The notes beneath the pieces were generated by a model. The model searched no databases, had not been told where the DNA came from, and worked only from the letters and a program-made list of their open reading frames with translations. From assembly GCF_002855515.1 (NCBI RefSeq), contig NZ_PKRP01000001.1, positions 1,033,751 through 1,097,750 on the forward strand: DNA of 64,000 nucleotides. The letters are read 5' to 3'. Source of the DNA: Rhizobium sp. TH135. GTDB lineage: Bacteria > Pseudomonadota > Alphaproteobacteria > Rhizobiales > Rhizobiaceae. This document shows, in pieces, positions 1 to 12,231 of this stretch. The position numbers were made by a program, and so were the translations under genes. Numbering within the stretch: position 1 is the first letter of the stretch; each line of letters starts with the position of its first letter.

Positions 1-779
1 TGATAGTACTCGATGAAAGCGAAAGGCGTCCCAGCGATATAGGCGTATACGCCGATGTAGAAGAAGCCACCCACTGCTGCAAAGCCAACAAGCCGGCGGT
101 CAAGCAGCAATTTGCCATATCCGCTGATAGCGGCGACTACACTATCCTGTCGACGTTTATCTCTGGCCAGCGTCTCCGGTATCGTAAACAGCGCGGCGAG
201 CGTCAGAAGCCCGAGCAGGACGAGCAGCCAGAAGATCGCGCGCCATCCCGCAAGAGACAGAACCTGACCGCCCACGAGAGGTCCCAGCAGAGGTGCGACA
301 GCCATCACGGTGATAAGCGTCGACAGCATCTGCGCTGCACGAGGTCCCTCGTAAAGGTCGCGGACCATGGCACGCGATAGCACAACACCTGAACAGGCGC
401 CTACCGCCTGCACAACACGCCAGAAGATCAGATGAGTGGCGCTGTCCGCCAGGGCGCAGCCAGCCGAGCCCGACACAAACAGCATGATGCCGATAGCGAC
501 CGGAAGTCGCCGTCCATAGCGATCGCCAAGTGGACCCCACAGCAGTTGCCCAAGGCTGAAACCAATCAAGAACCCTGAAACTGTGAGCTCCATGGCTCCG
601 GTATCGGCACGAAGATCATTAGCCATGGCTGGCATTGCCGGCAGATAGAGATCCGTCGAGATAGACGCAAAACCCATCAGGGCACTTAGGACGGCGAGGA
701 CGCGCAACTGTCCGCTCCCGTGGGCTGTTTGGAGACGCTGGCCGGCATCGAAGCCAGGATCTGTGAAATCTTGAGACAT
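1..779 (-). CDS. Bcr/CflA-family MFS drug efflux transporter (C-terminus beyond window)
   Basis: The minus frame stays open from an ATG at 777-779 to the window edge, giving about 259 residues with no stop. The protein begins MSQDFTDPGF and then runs into a membrane segment ending in STDLYLPAMPAMA, the typical first-helix motif of the Bcr/CflA (DHA1) subfamily. The helix 2-3 loop GPLGDRYGRR and the motif RAMVRDL are also of this group. Members export drugs, sulfonamides or small metabolites by proton antiport across the inner membrane. Family length is about 400 residues, so roughly the last third is missing. The 209 bases to the next gene hold nothing I recognise. Family assignment is firm; substrate is unknown. 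Confidence 0.88.
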   Translation of the reverse strand, partial: MSQDFTDPGFDAGQRLQTAHGSGQLRVLAVLSALMGFASISTDLYLPAMPAMANDLRADTGAMELTVSGFLIGFSLGQLLWGPLGDRYGRRLPVAIGIMLFVSGSAGCALADSATHLIFWRVVQAVGACSGVVLSRAMVRDLYEGPRAAQMLSTLITVMAVAPLLGPLVGGQVLSLAGWRAIFWLLVLLGLLTLAALFTIPETLARDKRRQDSVVAAISGYGKLLLDRRLVGFAAVGGFFYIGVYAYIAGTPFAFIEYY

Positions 780-988
780 GTGGGTCCGTTTCAGATTCAG
801 GATAGCAAACGCTCACTGACCCCAAGACAGCGTCGACAGGGAATGCGGCAGAGCGAAAGGCGCGTGAATTAGGCCTGAGAAGCTTTCAGCATGTTTGTCC
901 ACTGGAGATAGACCAGTTACGGCGGCCTTATTAGGCGGACCTGCGCGATTGAAGACATTAGCCTGGCTTCACAATCGAGCAGCAGTTA

Positions 989-4931
<3,943 letters not shown>

Positions 4932-5037
4932 CGAATGGCCGGGGTCTCAGCTGGTGGACACGCAGCCATCCGCTTGACGGGAGGTTACGCTAACAGCGAT
5001 CAGGCAAGAAGAGCCGCAATCGTGGGATCGGGGCCCC

Positions 5038-5421
5038 TCACCAGATAGAAGCGACGGCGCTTTCGGCAATCCAACGTCCCTGTTCGAGCACATAGTTCAT
5101 TTCAAGCTGGAGCCGCCACACGTTGCGGCTCCCATAGACCTGAGCATCGGTCAAAGTGCGCGCAACAAGCGCTGCATGCCCGTCGCCAACCGTCACCGAA
5201 ACAGACTTCACATCAATGCCGTAGTAGATGAACTGGCCGAGGCTCATTTCCTGGAGCCAGTCGCCGAGACTTTGCACGTAACCCGTGATGTGTCTTAGCG
5301 TGAAGTTCGGTGCAGTGAGGGACCGAAGCTGCTCAGCATCTCCCGTCAGCATCGCATCCTTAAAACGAGCAAATGCCTGCTCTACTTCGCGCGTCTGCAC
5401 GCTATCCATATCAAATCCCAC
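5038..5421 (-). CDS. NTF2-like / SnoaL-like domain protein
   Basis: A 127-residue single-domain protein whose pattern (two N-terminal helices with FARFKDAMLTGDAEQLRSL, then FTLRHITGYVQSL and strands ending in GRWIAESAVASIW) fits the NTF2/SnoaL/DUF4440 fold. Such proteins are small cone-shaped enzymes or binding proteins with very varied substrates. Start may be MGFD or the internal MDSV at residue 5. It is transcribed divergently from the second LysR across a 119-base gap containing a strong inverted repeat, so that regulator probably controls it. Fold assignment is moderate to good; function unknown. Confidence 0.72.
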   Translation of the reverse strand: MGFDMDSVQTREVEQAFARFKDAMLTGDAEQLRSLTAPNFTLRHITGYVQSLGDWLQEMSLGQFIYYGIDVKSVSVTVGDGHAALVARTLTDAQVYGSRNVWRLQLEMNYVLEQGRWIAESAVASIW

Positions 5422-5496
5422 CGACGTGTTTGCGAAATCCTCATTTCACCGGTTGGTCCGGCATCACGGAAGAGATAGCCGATTTCGTTCAAGACG

Positions 5497-5538
5497 ATTA
5501 TCTGCTAAATGGTGATCAGATAGATATGAGCAGATAAT
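5497..5538. promoter_or_regulatory. Inverted-repeat operator between NTF2-like gene and LysR
   Basis: ATTATCTGCT (5497-5506) and its exact reverse complement AGCAGATAAT (5529-5538) are separated by 22 bases. A third half-site, CAGATA (5518-5523), lies inside and pairs with TATCTG of the left arm. The right arm ends two bases before the LysR ATG at 5541. This suits a LysR recognition-plus-activation site with autoregulation of the lysR gene and control of the divergent 5038-5421 gene. The repeat is seen directly; the regulator assignment is inferred from position. Confidence 0.7.
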
Positions 5539-5540
5539 AA

Positions 5541-6440
5541 ATGAGACACGACGAGCTTGGCGATCTGATTGTGTTCTTGACCGTTGCGGAAGAGCGGAGC
5601 TTTACCCGCGCAGCCGCTCGGTTGAATACGTCGCAATCAGCCTTGAGCCAGACAGTCAGGCGCTTGGAGGAACGACTTGGCATTCGCCTTCTCAATAGAA
5701 GCACTCGTAATGTGAGCCCCAGCGAAGCGGGAGAGGAGCTGGTTGCGACCCTTCGTCCTGCAATCGCCGATATTGACGCACAATTGGCAGCCTTGTCTCG
5801 GTTTAGAGAAAAACCGGCTGGCTTGGTCAGGATCACGGCCGGTCAGCATGCCGCCGATACAATCTTATGGCCGGCTGTCGAGCGCATTCTGCCCCTTTAT
5901 CCCGATATCAAGATCGAGCTGTCGATCGATAGCGCACTGACCAATATCGTTGAAGAGCGGTTTGATGCAGGAATACGGCTCGGTGAGCAATTGGCGAAGG
6001 ATATGATCGCCGTGCGGGTTGGGCCAGACATGCGGATGGCGGTGGTTGCGACACCGGCATATCTTGAAGCGCACGGCCGTCCTGAGACACCCAATGACCT
6101 GACGCAGCATTCATGCATCAATATCAGGCTTCCAAGTGCCGGCGGGCTCTATGTTTGGGAGTTCGAGAAGGATGGCCATGAGGTCAATGTCAGGGTCGAT
6201 GGGCAGTTTCTGGTGAACGACATGTATACCAATGTGCGAGCGGCCGAGGCCGGGATCGGGATGGCCATTACCATGGAAGATCTCGTTCGGCGCCAACTCG
6301 AAGAGGGGAGCCTTAAGCGGGTGCTTGACGACTGGTGCCCGCCTTTTTCCGGGTACCACATCTACTACCCAAGCCGCAGGCAGCAATCCCCCGCGTTCGA
6401 AGTCTTGCTGAAAACCCTGAGGCACAGACCAAACGTCTAG
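5541..6440 (+). CDS. LysR-family transcriptional regulator (paralogue of 989-1894)
   Basis: 299 residues: N-terminal winged HTH (about 5-65, SFTRAAARLNTSQSALSQTV) and effector domain (about 90-295). Long stretches match the LysR at 989-1894, including NIVEERFDAGIRLGEQ against DIVADRYDAGVRLGEQ and the WEFEKDGHEV block, so the two are duplicates. The start codon sits directly beside the right arm of the operator-like repeat, pointing to autoregulation. Likely targets are the divergent NTF2-like gene and possibly the leftward group 8168-10454. Effector unknown. Confidence 0.9.
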   Translation: MRHDELGDLIVFLTVAEERSFTRAAARLNTSQSALSQTVRRLEERLGIRLLNRSTRNVSPSEAGEELVATLRPAIADIDAQLAALSRFREKPAGLVRITAGQHAADTILWPAVERILPLYPDIKIELSIDSALTNIVEERFDAGIRLGEQLAKDMIAVRVGPDMRMAVVATPAYLEAHGRPETPNDLTQHSCINIRLPSAGGLYVWEFEKDGHEVNVRVDGQFLVNDMYTNVRAAEAGIGMAITMEDLVRRQLEEGSLKRVLDDWCPPFSGYHIYYPSRRQQSPAFEVLLKTLRHRPNV

Positions 6441-6456
6441 CGATTGGCCATGCATT

Positions 6457-7968
6457 CTAGCGGCCACCACTCAGTTCGAACCAGTCAAGTTCTTCTTCGA
6501 TCTGACGGTAGGCTTCATCCCCAATTGTGCCGCTGTCACGCAAAGCGTCGATCGCCCCACGCGCAGCCTGAACCATGGCCTGGCGCATGGACTTCATGTC
6601 GCCATCCGTATCGTCGGGATCTGATCCATGCGAGACGTAGATCGCATCATACTTGTGCTTCAGGGCAGCAACTGCCGGGCCTTGAAAACGCTTGAGGCCA
6701 TCCATTGCCGCGCGTTTTGCCACACTCCGGGCCAGATCAATTTCGTCTTGACCATCGCCATCCCGACGCATGTTCAACCACGTCAAGAGCGGCTTTAACG
6801 TCAGCCCCTGGACGACCAGCGTCCCGAGAACGACGACAAAGGCCGTGAGCAAGATGAAGTCCCGGTATGGGAAGCCTTCCGGCAGCGCAAGCGCTGCCGC
6901 GAGAGTTACAATACCCCGCATTCCTGACCAGCCCACCACAATAGCTGCTTTGAGGCTCTCCGCAGGCGTTGCGAAGCTCGAGGACACTTGGGGAAAGGCA
7001 CGGTAGGTGAGGACCCAAACGAGCCGCACCACTATGACTACGGCAAGAATGGCAAGGGCGGGGCCGATCATAGAGGTCAATCCGCCCGGCTCGATCGAGT
7101 TTAGAACGGACCGCAACTGCAATCCGACCAGCAGGAATGCGAGGACGTTCAAAACAAATGTCACGGTTTCCCAGGTCGCGAATGAGCTCACCCGAACGAT
7201 CGCCGGTATCGCTGCGCTCGACGCCCTCGCGGTCGTCAATCCAAATGTAACGACAGTGATGACACCTGAAAGGTGCAGCCGTTCAGCCAGCAACCAGACC
7301 CCGAAGGTAGAGACGAATTGCAGGATAGTGGCACTGGCGACATCCTCGACACTGCGAAGAACACTTCCGATAAGTTTTGCAAGGAACCAGCCGGCAAGAG
7401 CGCTGCCAAAAGCCACAAGGACGAAAGCAGGGACTGCGTCTGTGACGTCAAAGCCACCCGCAGCAACTGAGGCGACAGCCAGCCGGTAAATCAGCAGGGA
7501 CGAGGCATCGTTGAGGAGACTTTCGCCCTCAATGACGGTTCGAATACGCCGCGGAGGTTGCACCTGCCGCATGACCGCCAAGGCGGCAACTGCATCCGGT
7601 GGCGCAAGCAAGGCGCCAAGGGCAACGGCGGCAGCCCAGGGCATGTCCGGGATGAACCACTTGGCGGTTGCCGCAACGGTTATGGTGGTCAAGCCGACGG
7701 CCACCACGACAAGTGAAAACACCGGCCGCCAGTTACGACGCAGATCCCGCAACGACATGTCATGGGCTGCATCGAGTAGGATCGGTGCCACGAAAAGAGC
7801 AAGGATCAGATCCGGCGGTAAGCTGATCGACGGCAAATCCGGCATCAAGGCAAGCCCTGCCCCTGCTGCTGCAAGAAGCGTCGGATACGGTAGCCCAGCC
7901 CGCTGTGCCAGCATGGAGAGCAGTACTGCCCCAAGCATCATCGCCAGAAGTGTTTCAAAGATCAGCAT
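6457..7968 (-). CDS. Na+/H+ antiporter, CPA1 family
   Basis: About 503 residues with some twelve hydrophobic segments over residues 1-410 and a soluble tail of about 90 residues. The CPA1 family motif is present as VIEGESLLNDAS, preceded by LLAPPDAVAALAV, the helix-5 region with the ion-binding acidic residues. It would exchange cytoplasmic Na+ (or K+) for external H+ in pH and salt homeostasis. I prefer the ATG at 7968, which has GGGGCG at RBS distance; an in-frame ATG at 7980 would add four residues. It converges on the LysR gene with a 16-base gap. Paralogues of this type in rhizobia are common; ion specificity is not readable. Confidence 0.88.
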   Translation of the reverse strand: MLIFETLLAMMLGAVLLSMLAQRAGLPYPTLLAAAGAGLALMPDLPSISLPPDLILALFVAPILLDAAHDMSLRDLRRNWRPVFSLVVVAVGLTTITVAATAKWFIPDMPWAAAVALGALLAPPDAVAALAVMRQVQPPRRIRTVIEGESLLNDASSLLIYRLAVASVAAGGFDVTDAVPAFVLVAFGSALAGWFLAKLIGSVLRSVEDVASATILQFVSTFGVWLLAERLHLSGVITVVTFGLTTARASSAAIPAIVRVSSFATWETVTFVLNVLAFLLVGLQLRSVLNSIEPGGLTSMIGPALAILAVVIVVRLVWVLTYRAFPQVSSSFATPAESLKAAIVVGWSGMRGIVTLAAALALPEGFPYRDFILLTAFVVVLGTLVVQGLTLKPLLTWLNMRRDGDGQDEIDLARSVAKRAAMDGLKRFQGPAVAALKHKYDAIYVSHGSDPDDTDGDMKSMRQAMVQAARGAIDALRDSGTIGDEAYRQIEEELDWFELSGGR

Positions 7969-8167
7969 GCAACGCCCCATCTGCGGTCAAAGGACCTGCC
8001 CGCCAACCGAGTCAACGTTCGAGCTTCATCGTCCCGAGCCCTGCCAGGTTGTAGCCATTCTCGTTACGAACCCAACATAGCGCGGCTGACGCCGTCCTTT
8101 GAATGCACAGGTTGCCGGGCAAGATCGGCTGCCCAGCGTCGATCAGGACCTTTTTTCGATTGTCGAC

Positions 8168-8632
8168 TCAGGCCGGCGTGAACGGGTGCATATCGCGCCA
8201 CGTAAAGCGTGCAACGCGCTTTGCGATCAGCCATTTGCCGTCTTGGCGAACATAGCTGTCGTTGTAGATGACCCCGTTCGAGTTGCGCACCTTGCTTCCA
8301 CCTTGGCTGGAAATCAGCTCGACCGTGCAATAGTGAACGGCCGTCGCTTCGTCGCCCTTGATGTCCGCCACGAACTGGCCGTTCATATGGTAGATTGCCT
8401 CGAAGCCGGCGAGAAAAGGCGTCCAGCTCTCTTCGATTTGCTTGCGACCCTTCAAAGGTGGAAGGGGCGTTTCTCCGAACCAGGTTTCCACAATCCCATC
8501 TTCGGTGAACAGAAACGTCTGTTCACGAACCTTCCGGTCGTCGGCAAGATTCGAAAATGTATCAACCAGTCTCTTGAGTTCGGCGATATCTTCCAGATAC
8601 CGGATGCGATCTTCCAGACTTGCGGCTGCCAT
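8168..8632 (-). CDS. NTF2-like (SnoaL_4 type) protein
   Basis: 154 residues with an RBS (GGAGA) seven bases before the ATG. The helix LEDIAELKRLVDTFSNLADDR followed by FTEDGIVETWFG and a C-terminal DGKWLIAKRVARFTWRD is the pattern of the SnoaL-like group that includes bile-acid dehydratase and naphthalene-dioxygenase beta-like folds. Catalytic or merely ligand-binding roles both occur. It lies in a leftward group with an NmrA-like protein and an SDR. It is not a close copy of the NTF2-like protein at 5038-5421. Function not assigned. Confidence 0.75.
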   Translation of the reverse strand: MAAASLEDRIRYLEDIAELKRLVDTFSNLADDRKVREQTFLFTEDGIVETWFGETPLPPLKGRKQIEESWTPFLAGFEAIYHMNGQFVADIKGDEATAVHYCTVELISSQGGSKVRNSNGVIYNDSYVRQDGKWLIAKRVARFTWRDMHPFTPA

Positions 8633-8769
8633 TGCTGTCTCCGATTAAAGTGGCCTTGGATACAAGCATGTTAAGGGGCGGGCTCACAGCCGATAACCCG
8701 CCGCGAGCTTCATGAGGTGATATCTGCTGCTAATAGATGCGACGGTCCCGCAGCGCGGATCAGCTCGCA

Positions 8770-9357
8770 TCACGCAGCGTGCACACCGAGGCTCTCCCGA
8801 CTGGCAAGACCTGCGTTCGTTGCGAGCAGCACAACAAGATCAGCTACGCTCTTGCGGGAAACCGTCTGATCCTTGTTAACGAAAGGCTGACCTTTAGCCG
8901 TGGTCCCATAGGCGATCTCGTCGCGATTGTTGAGCCATGCAGGACGAATGATCGTGTAATCGAGATCCGAAGCCTCGATTACATTTACGGAGTTCCGGTA
9001 GGGATCGAGGACTGAACCATGCCGTTCGCCAGGCACTTCATCGTAGATGCCCATCGAACTTATGAAGATCAGGCGCTTGATGCCGCTGACCTTCATTGCG
9101 CTCACGATGACACGCGCCTGTGTTTCCATGTCTCCCGAAAGATTCGCGTACACGACGTCTTGACCGGCCATAATAGCCTCCAGCCTCTCCCGGTCCGTCA
9201 CGTCGCCATCGACGACAGCGACACGGTCTGAAGTCACTTGAAGACGTTTGGCGTTGCGAAGATAGAGCGTGAGATGAGCGTCTGTCCGCTCAAGCAGCAG
9301 CTTCGTTGCGACACGGGCAATTTGGCCATTGGCACCGAGGATGAGAATTCTCGTCAT
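8770..9357 (-). CDS. NAD(P)H-binding protein, NmrA/atypical SDR
   Basis: 195 residues. The N-terminus ILILGANGQIARVATKLLL is a Rossmann dinucleotide fold with GxxGxxA in place of the classical SDR glycine pattern. Further family blocks are VVDGDVTDRERL, VVYANLSGD, LIFISSMGIYDEVPG and YTIIRPAWL. These are typical of YwnB/NmrA-like NAD(P)H sensors or quinone-reductase-like proteins. It lies downstream of the SDR and the reductase remnant on the same strand, fitting a redox-sensing or carbonyl-detoxifying role. Enzyme activity is uncertain because the Tyr-x-x-x-Lys pair is absent. Confidence 0.8.
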   Translation of the reverse strand: MTRILILGANGQIARVATKLLLERTDAHLTLYLRNAKRLQVTSDRVAVVDGDVTDRERLEAIMAGQDVVYANLSGDMETQARVIVSAMKVSGIKRLIFISSMGIYDEVPGERHGSVLDPYRNSVNVIEASDLDYTIIRPAWLNNRDEIAYGTTAKGQPFVNKDQTVSRKSVADLVVLLATNAGLASRESLGVHAA

Positions 9358-9375
9358 GGGAACTGGATCCTATGT

Positions 9376-9396
9376 GGGCCGGCGAGTGGCCGGCCC
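9376..9396. repeat. GC-rich stem-loop upstream of NmrA-like gene
   Basis: GGGCCGGC (9376-9383) and GCCGGCCC (9389-9396) form a perfect 8-bp stem with a 5-base loop. No T-run follows on either strand, so it is not a standard intrinsic terminator. It sits between the reductase remnant and the NmrA-like gene and could be an mRNA boundary element or a relic of gene loss. Confidence 0.45.
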
Positions 9397-9429
9397 GATG
9401 GTTTCATCTGTTGGAAAAAATTGCAGCTG

Positions 9430-9570
9430 TCAGGGAAAGCAGGAGAATGTCATGGCCTCTGCTTCAGCGACCGTCTTTTGGCTGGGTGATGCTCCGTAAA
9501 TCGAGGCGAAGCTCATGATACCGAAACCAATCTCGGACATCTGCAGCCCGCCGAGTGTGCATGGCTTCAT
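9430..9570 (-). pseudogene. N-terminal remnant of an aldo/keto reductase
   Basis: An ATG at 9570, with AGGA 11 bases upstream, opens a 46-codon frame ending in TGA at 9430-9432. Its first 30 residues (MKPCTLGGLQMSEIGFGIMS, then FASIYGASPSQK) are the canonical start of the same reductase group as the tandem pair at 2026-4014 (compare [20 protein letters not shown]). After SPSQK the similarity stops. None of the catalytic tetrad survives, and the next 70 bases contain only a stem-loop. I read it as the 5' end of a third reductase gene left after a deletion. Too short to be functional. Confidence 0.72.
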
Positions 9571-9620
9571 GATCAAATCCTATGATCGCCAAATTGTGCT
9601 CAAACGCGGATATGCAAGCA

Positions 9621-10454
9621 TCAGCCTGGGGTGGGCAGCTTGCCAGCACGCATTGCGGCGATGACGCCACCGTCGATCAACAGGTCGCTACCGGTAATGA
9701 AACCGGCTTCCGGTCCGAGGAGATAAGCTGCAGCCAGCGCGATCTCATCCGGCGGCGCCATGCGTTTGGAGGGGGAAGCCTCCACCATGCCCCGATAGAT
9801 GTCACCGATCGGCGAATCCAGCTCGTGCCGAGCGAGAGGCGTAACGATGATGCCAGGACTGATCGAATTCACGCGCGCGCCTTTTGCGCCCCAGCTCATG
9901 GCAGATGCCTGAACCCTAAGGTGGTTGGCACGTTTGGCCATCATGTAGGCAACGAGCGTGTTGGGAATTGCCTCGCCCTTCAGGAACGGTAGCTCAAGAA
10001 GTTCCTCGGTTGGCGTGAAAGCAAGCGCCTTATCCTGCTCCGGAGGCAAGGACGGCATCATGTGTCCGGCCATGGAAGAAATCACCAGTCCTGAACCGCC
10101 GGATGCAATCACGTGCTCGAACTCGTCAAAGACCACAGCCACGCCATAGAGGTCCACCTCCAGGATTTTGGCGACTGGCGCCATGTTGGGCGAAAGGCCT
10201 GCCGTGTTGACGACCTGCATGACGTTACCAAGAGACGCAGCGTAAGCCGCAAGTTCCCTGACGCTATCACGCGAGGCCACATCGACGGTCTTTGCTTCGA
10301 CGGCGTAACTTGCTGAACGGAGCTCTTCGGCCGCAGTCTTGAGAACAGCCTCATTGAAATCTGCAAGAAGCACGGTCTTACCAATACCAAGACGACGGGC
10401 AATAGCCATCCCGATCCCGCCCGATCCAATGATGACGATAACATCTCTTTTCAT
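9621..10454 (-). CDS. SDR-family oxidoreductase (paralogue of 4104-4931)
   Basis: 277 residues from the ATG at 10454, which has AGAAGGGAAG upstream; a GTG/TTG-type extension to 10502 adds 16 residues of no family character. Rossmann motif GSGGIG at residues 9-14, catalytic Ser in VISSMAGH, Tyr/Lys in YMMAK, and C-terminal TGSDLLIDGGV. It shares with the SDR at 4104-4931 the same long insertion between the catalytic Ser and Tyr and the sequence VDLYGxAVVxxEF, so the two are paralogues. It heads a leftward group with the reductase remnant, the NmrA-like and NTF2-like genes. Substrate unknown. Confidence 0.88.
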   Translation of the reverse strand: MKRDVIVIIGSGGIGMAIARRLGIGKTVLLADFNEAVLKTAAEELRSASYAVEAKTVDVASRDSVRELAAYAASLGNVMQVVNTAGLSPNMAPVAKILEVDLYGVAVVFDEFEHVIASGGSGLVISSMAGHMMPSLPPEQDKALAFTPTEELLELPFLKGEAIPNTLVAYMMAKRANHLRVQASAMSWGAKGARVNSISPGIIVTPLARHELDSPIGDIYRGMVEASPSKRMAPPDEIALAAAYLLGPEAGFITGSDLLIDGGVIAAMRAGKLPTPG

Positions 10455-10949
10455 CGTTCTTCCCTTCTGAATAATTCCGAGCAGAAAAGTAAGCGATGAC
10501 ATTCAATCCGATAAGGCACTGAAGCGCGATAGGATTAATACTTCAGGCTTATAAATTGCGTCGTCTGTACTAGGTCACCGTCTTGTCTTTCTCTTTCGGC
10601 GAGAAATGTGACGAGGCAACCGACTCCGGGCACGCGCTCCAGGACTGGTGATGCTTCAACGGTGCCGACATGTTGAATTGTTCCAGAATGGTGTCCGTTA
10701 AGAGCGAGCACGAATGAACGCAGCCGACAATTGTCGCGGCAGGTCTCAAATACGACAAAACGCTGCGTCGGAGCCGATAACGGAAAGGCGGGTCATCATG
10801 AACAGGCAGGGAAGCGACTTCTCAATCACCGCCACGCGCTTAAGCTTATGTCTCTGGCTCATACCTTGGGGGTCCGATTCTCAGGCACGTCACGAACGCC
10901 TAGAGTTCACAAAACCCAAACCAAACGATCTGCGGCAAGACCGGTATCG

Positions 10950-11171
10950 TTTAGGTTTTGGCATGCCACCCAGCTAAATGAGCTGTTGTGCCGCGTCAGG
11001 AACATCTTCCTTTCTGCGCGCGTGGTCTTCCGTGACTCTACGGATCAGATGACTGATCTGATGCGCCTCCAGACCTGGCCGGCGCTTTGTTTGCGCATAG
11101 GCAAGCGCATCCCAAATCATCTCAGAGGAACCAAACAGGGGATCACCAGATGGCTTAGAGTTTTTCATCAT
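10950..11171 (-). pseudogene. Degenerate TetR regulator N-terminus
   Basis: A frame from 11171 to a TAG at 10974 encodes 65 residues whose ends match the intact TetR at 11494-12225: GDPLFGSSEMIWDALAYAQ against NDPLFGSSAMIWDALAFKQ, and PDAAQQLI against LDAAEKLI. After the stop the match resumes one frame over with GWHAKT (intact: YGHAKT), so a nonsense change and a frameshift destroyed it. The HTH recognition helix is lost. No further match to the rest of TetR is seen in the roughly 500 bases down to the SDR at 10454, and nothing else is recognised there. Confidence 0.78.
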
Positions 11172-11227
11172 CCATTACTCCAATGCAAGGCCAAGCCAAT
11201 AGGGAGCAGCAAGCCGCCTTCTCCCCG

Positions 11228-11323
11228 CTACGCTGGATGCCGATCAATCAGAAGCCATGCTGCACAATGCGCATGAAAATCACCCTTCATCGCCTTTGCA
11301 GCCGCCGTATCGATGAGGGTATT
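11228..11323 (-). pseudogene. Remnant of an RND pump C-terminus
   Basis: The frame ending at 11228 finishes NTLIDTAAAKAM...CAAWLLIDRHP, which resembles the end of the RND pump at 12232-15339 (YTLIGGTAVGTVM...YAAWFRIKPP) with two small gaps. Spacing from this motif to the degenerate TetR start (about 60 bases) equals that in the intact pump-TetR pair, and the bases around GGAGTA-TGGA and AAACTC before both TetR starts also match. This marks an old tandem copy of the pump-regulator junction. The other 170 bases up to 11493 show nothing recognisable. Confidence 0.55.
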
Positions 11324-11493
11324 CAGTCTTCTTCGCAAAGATCGAGGAGGTAGATATGCGAGAACCTTTGCGACCATAAGCCGTCGAATGGTGATAGAAT
11401 TCATATCCGTTGCTAATAGACGGAAGCCGTTGCCATGAGCTGCGCTTACCGTGACGAGACGGCTGCACAGCATTTGCGTATAAGCCCTACGCC

Positions 11494-12225
11494 TCATTTG
11501 CGGCCACTTGCACTAAGGTAGGCTAAAACGGGCTCTATCTGAGTGAGGGGACCAGGGATAAGGCTTGGAAACTTTAAGGCAGCCTCGGTCACCAAAGTTG
11601 GATGGATGAACACGATCACAGACGTTAGAACGCGCTGCGCAGCCACGGCTGGATCGGAGACTGCGAAGTGGCCGGTTTTCATCCCATCACTGATAATGGC
11701 CTCTATCAAAGCTAACACCTGCGAGATGTAGATGTGCGCGGCCTCCCAGTCTTTAGCGAATGCTGTTGCAAAGAGCTGTTGAATGTGAGGCTCGCACTCA
11801 ATCATTGACGCCGTCTGCTCCACCAGTGAAATGATCGCGGCCAGGAGCGGCGCGCTGCCGTCAGTCTCGCATCTGGCCGCATCGCGTGCCCGTTCAAGAA
11901 TGAAATGCGCATGCCGGGCGAAAACCCTCTGATCTAAGGCCTCCTTCGTCGGGAAGAATCGATAGATGTCTGCGCGACTCGTGCCGATCACACGTGAGAT
12001 GTCTTCGATGGAGGTTTTTGCATGACCATAACGGCGAATGAGCTTCTCCGCTGCGTCAAGAATACCTTGCTGTTTGTGCGCACGGGCAGCGGAAATCCTG
12101 CCAGCAACAGAGCTCGTCTCTGCATCCAGGGGACTGGGTCGCTTTCTCTGCTTGAACGCCAGTGCATCCCAGATCATGGCAGACGAACCGAATAGCGGAT
12201 CATTGGAGATTTTTGAGTTTGTCAA
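11494..12225 (-). CDS. TetR-family regulator of the RND efflux operon
   Basis: 243 residues, starting at a TTG (12225) seven bases after the pump stop codon. It has an unusual N-terminal arm of about 45 residues (NDPLFGSSAMIWDALAFKQR) before the TetR HTH at about 50-95 (ILDAAEKLIRRYGHAKTSIE, DISRVIGTSRADIYRFFPTK). The C-terminal ligand domain is all-helical. It is the third gene of the adaptor-pump-TetR operon, so it probably represses that operon in response to a pump substrate. The N-terminal arm is shared with the broken copy at 10950-11171, which argues that it is genuine coding sequence. Confidence 0.88.
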   Translation of the reverse strand: MTNSKISNDPLFGSSAMIWDALAFKQRKRPSPLDAETSSVAGRISAARAHKQQGILDAAEKLIRRYGHAKTSIEDISRVIGTSRADIYRFFPTKEALDQRVFARHAHFILERARDAARCETDGSAPLLAAIISLVEQTASMIECEPHIQQLFATAFAKDWEAAHIYISQVLALIEAIISDGMKTGHFAVSDPAVAAQRVLTSVIVFIHPTLVTEAALKFPSLIPGPLTQIEPVLAYLSASGRK

Positions 12226-12231
12226 TGTCCA

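Noticed and set aside
11228..11497. 89-codon frame overlapping the TetR stop, considered as a co-translated small gene
   Set aside because: Only its last 31 codons have any resemblance, to an RND pump end, and no RBS precedes the start; treated as part of a decayed copy.
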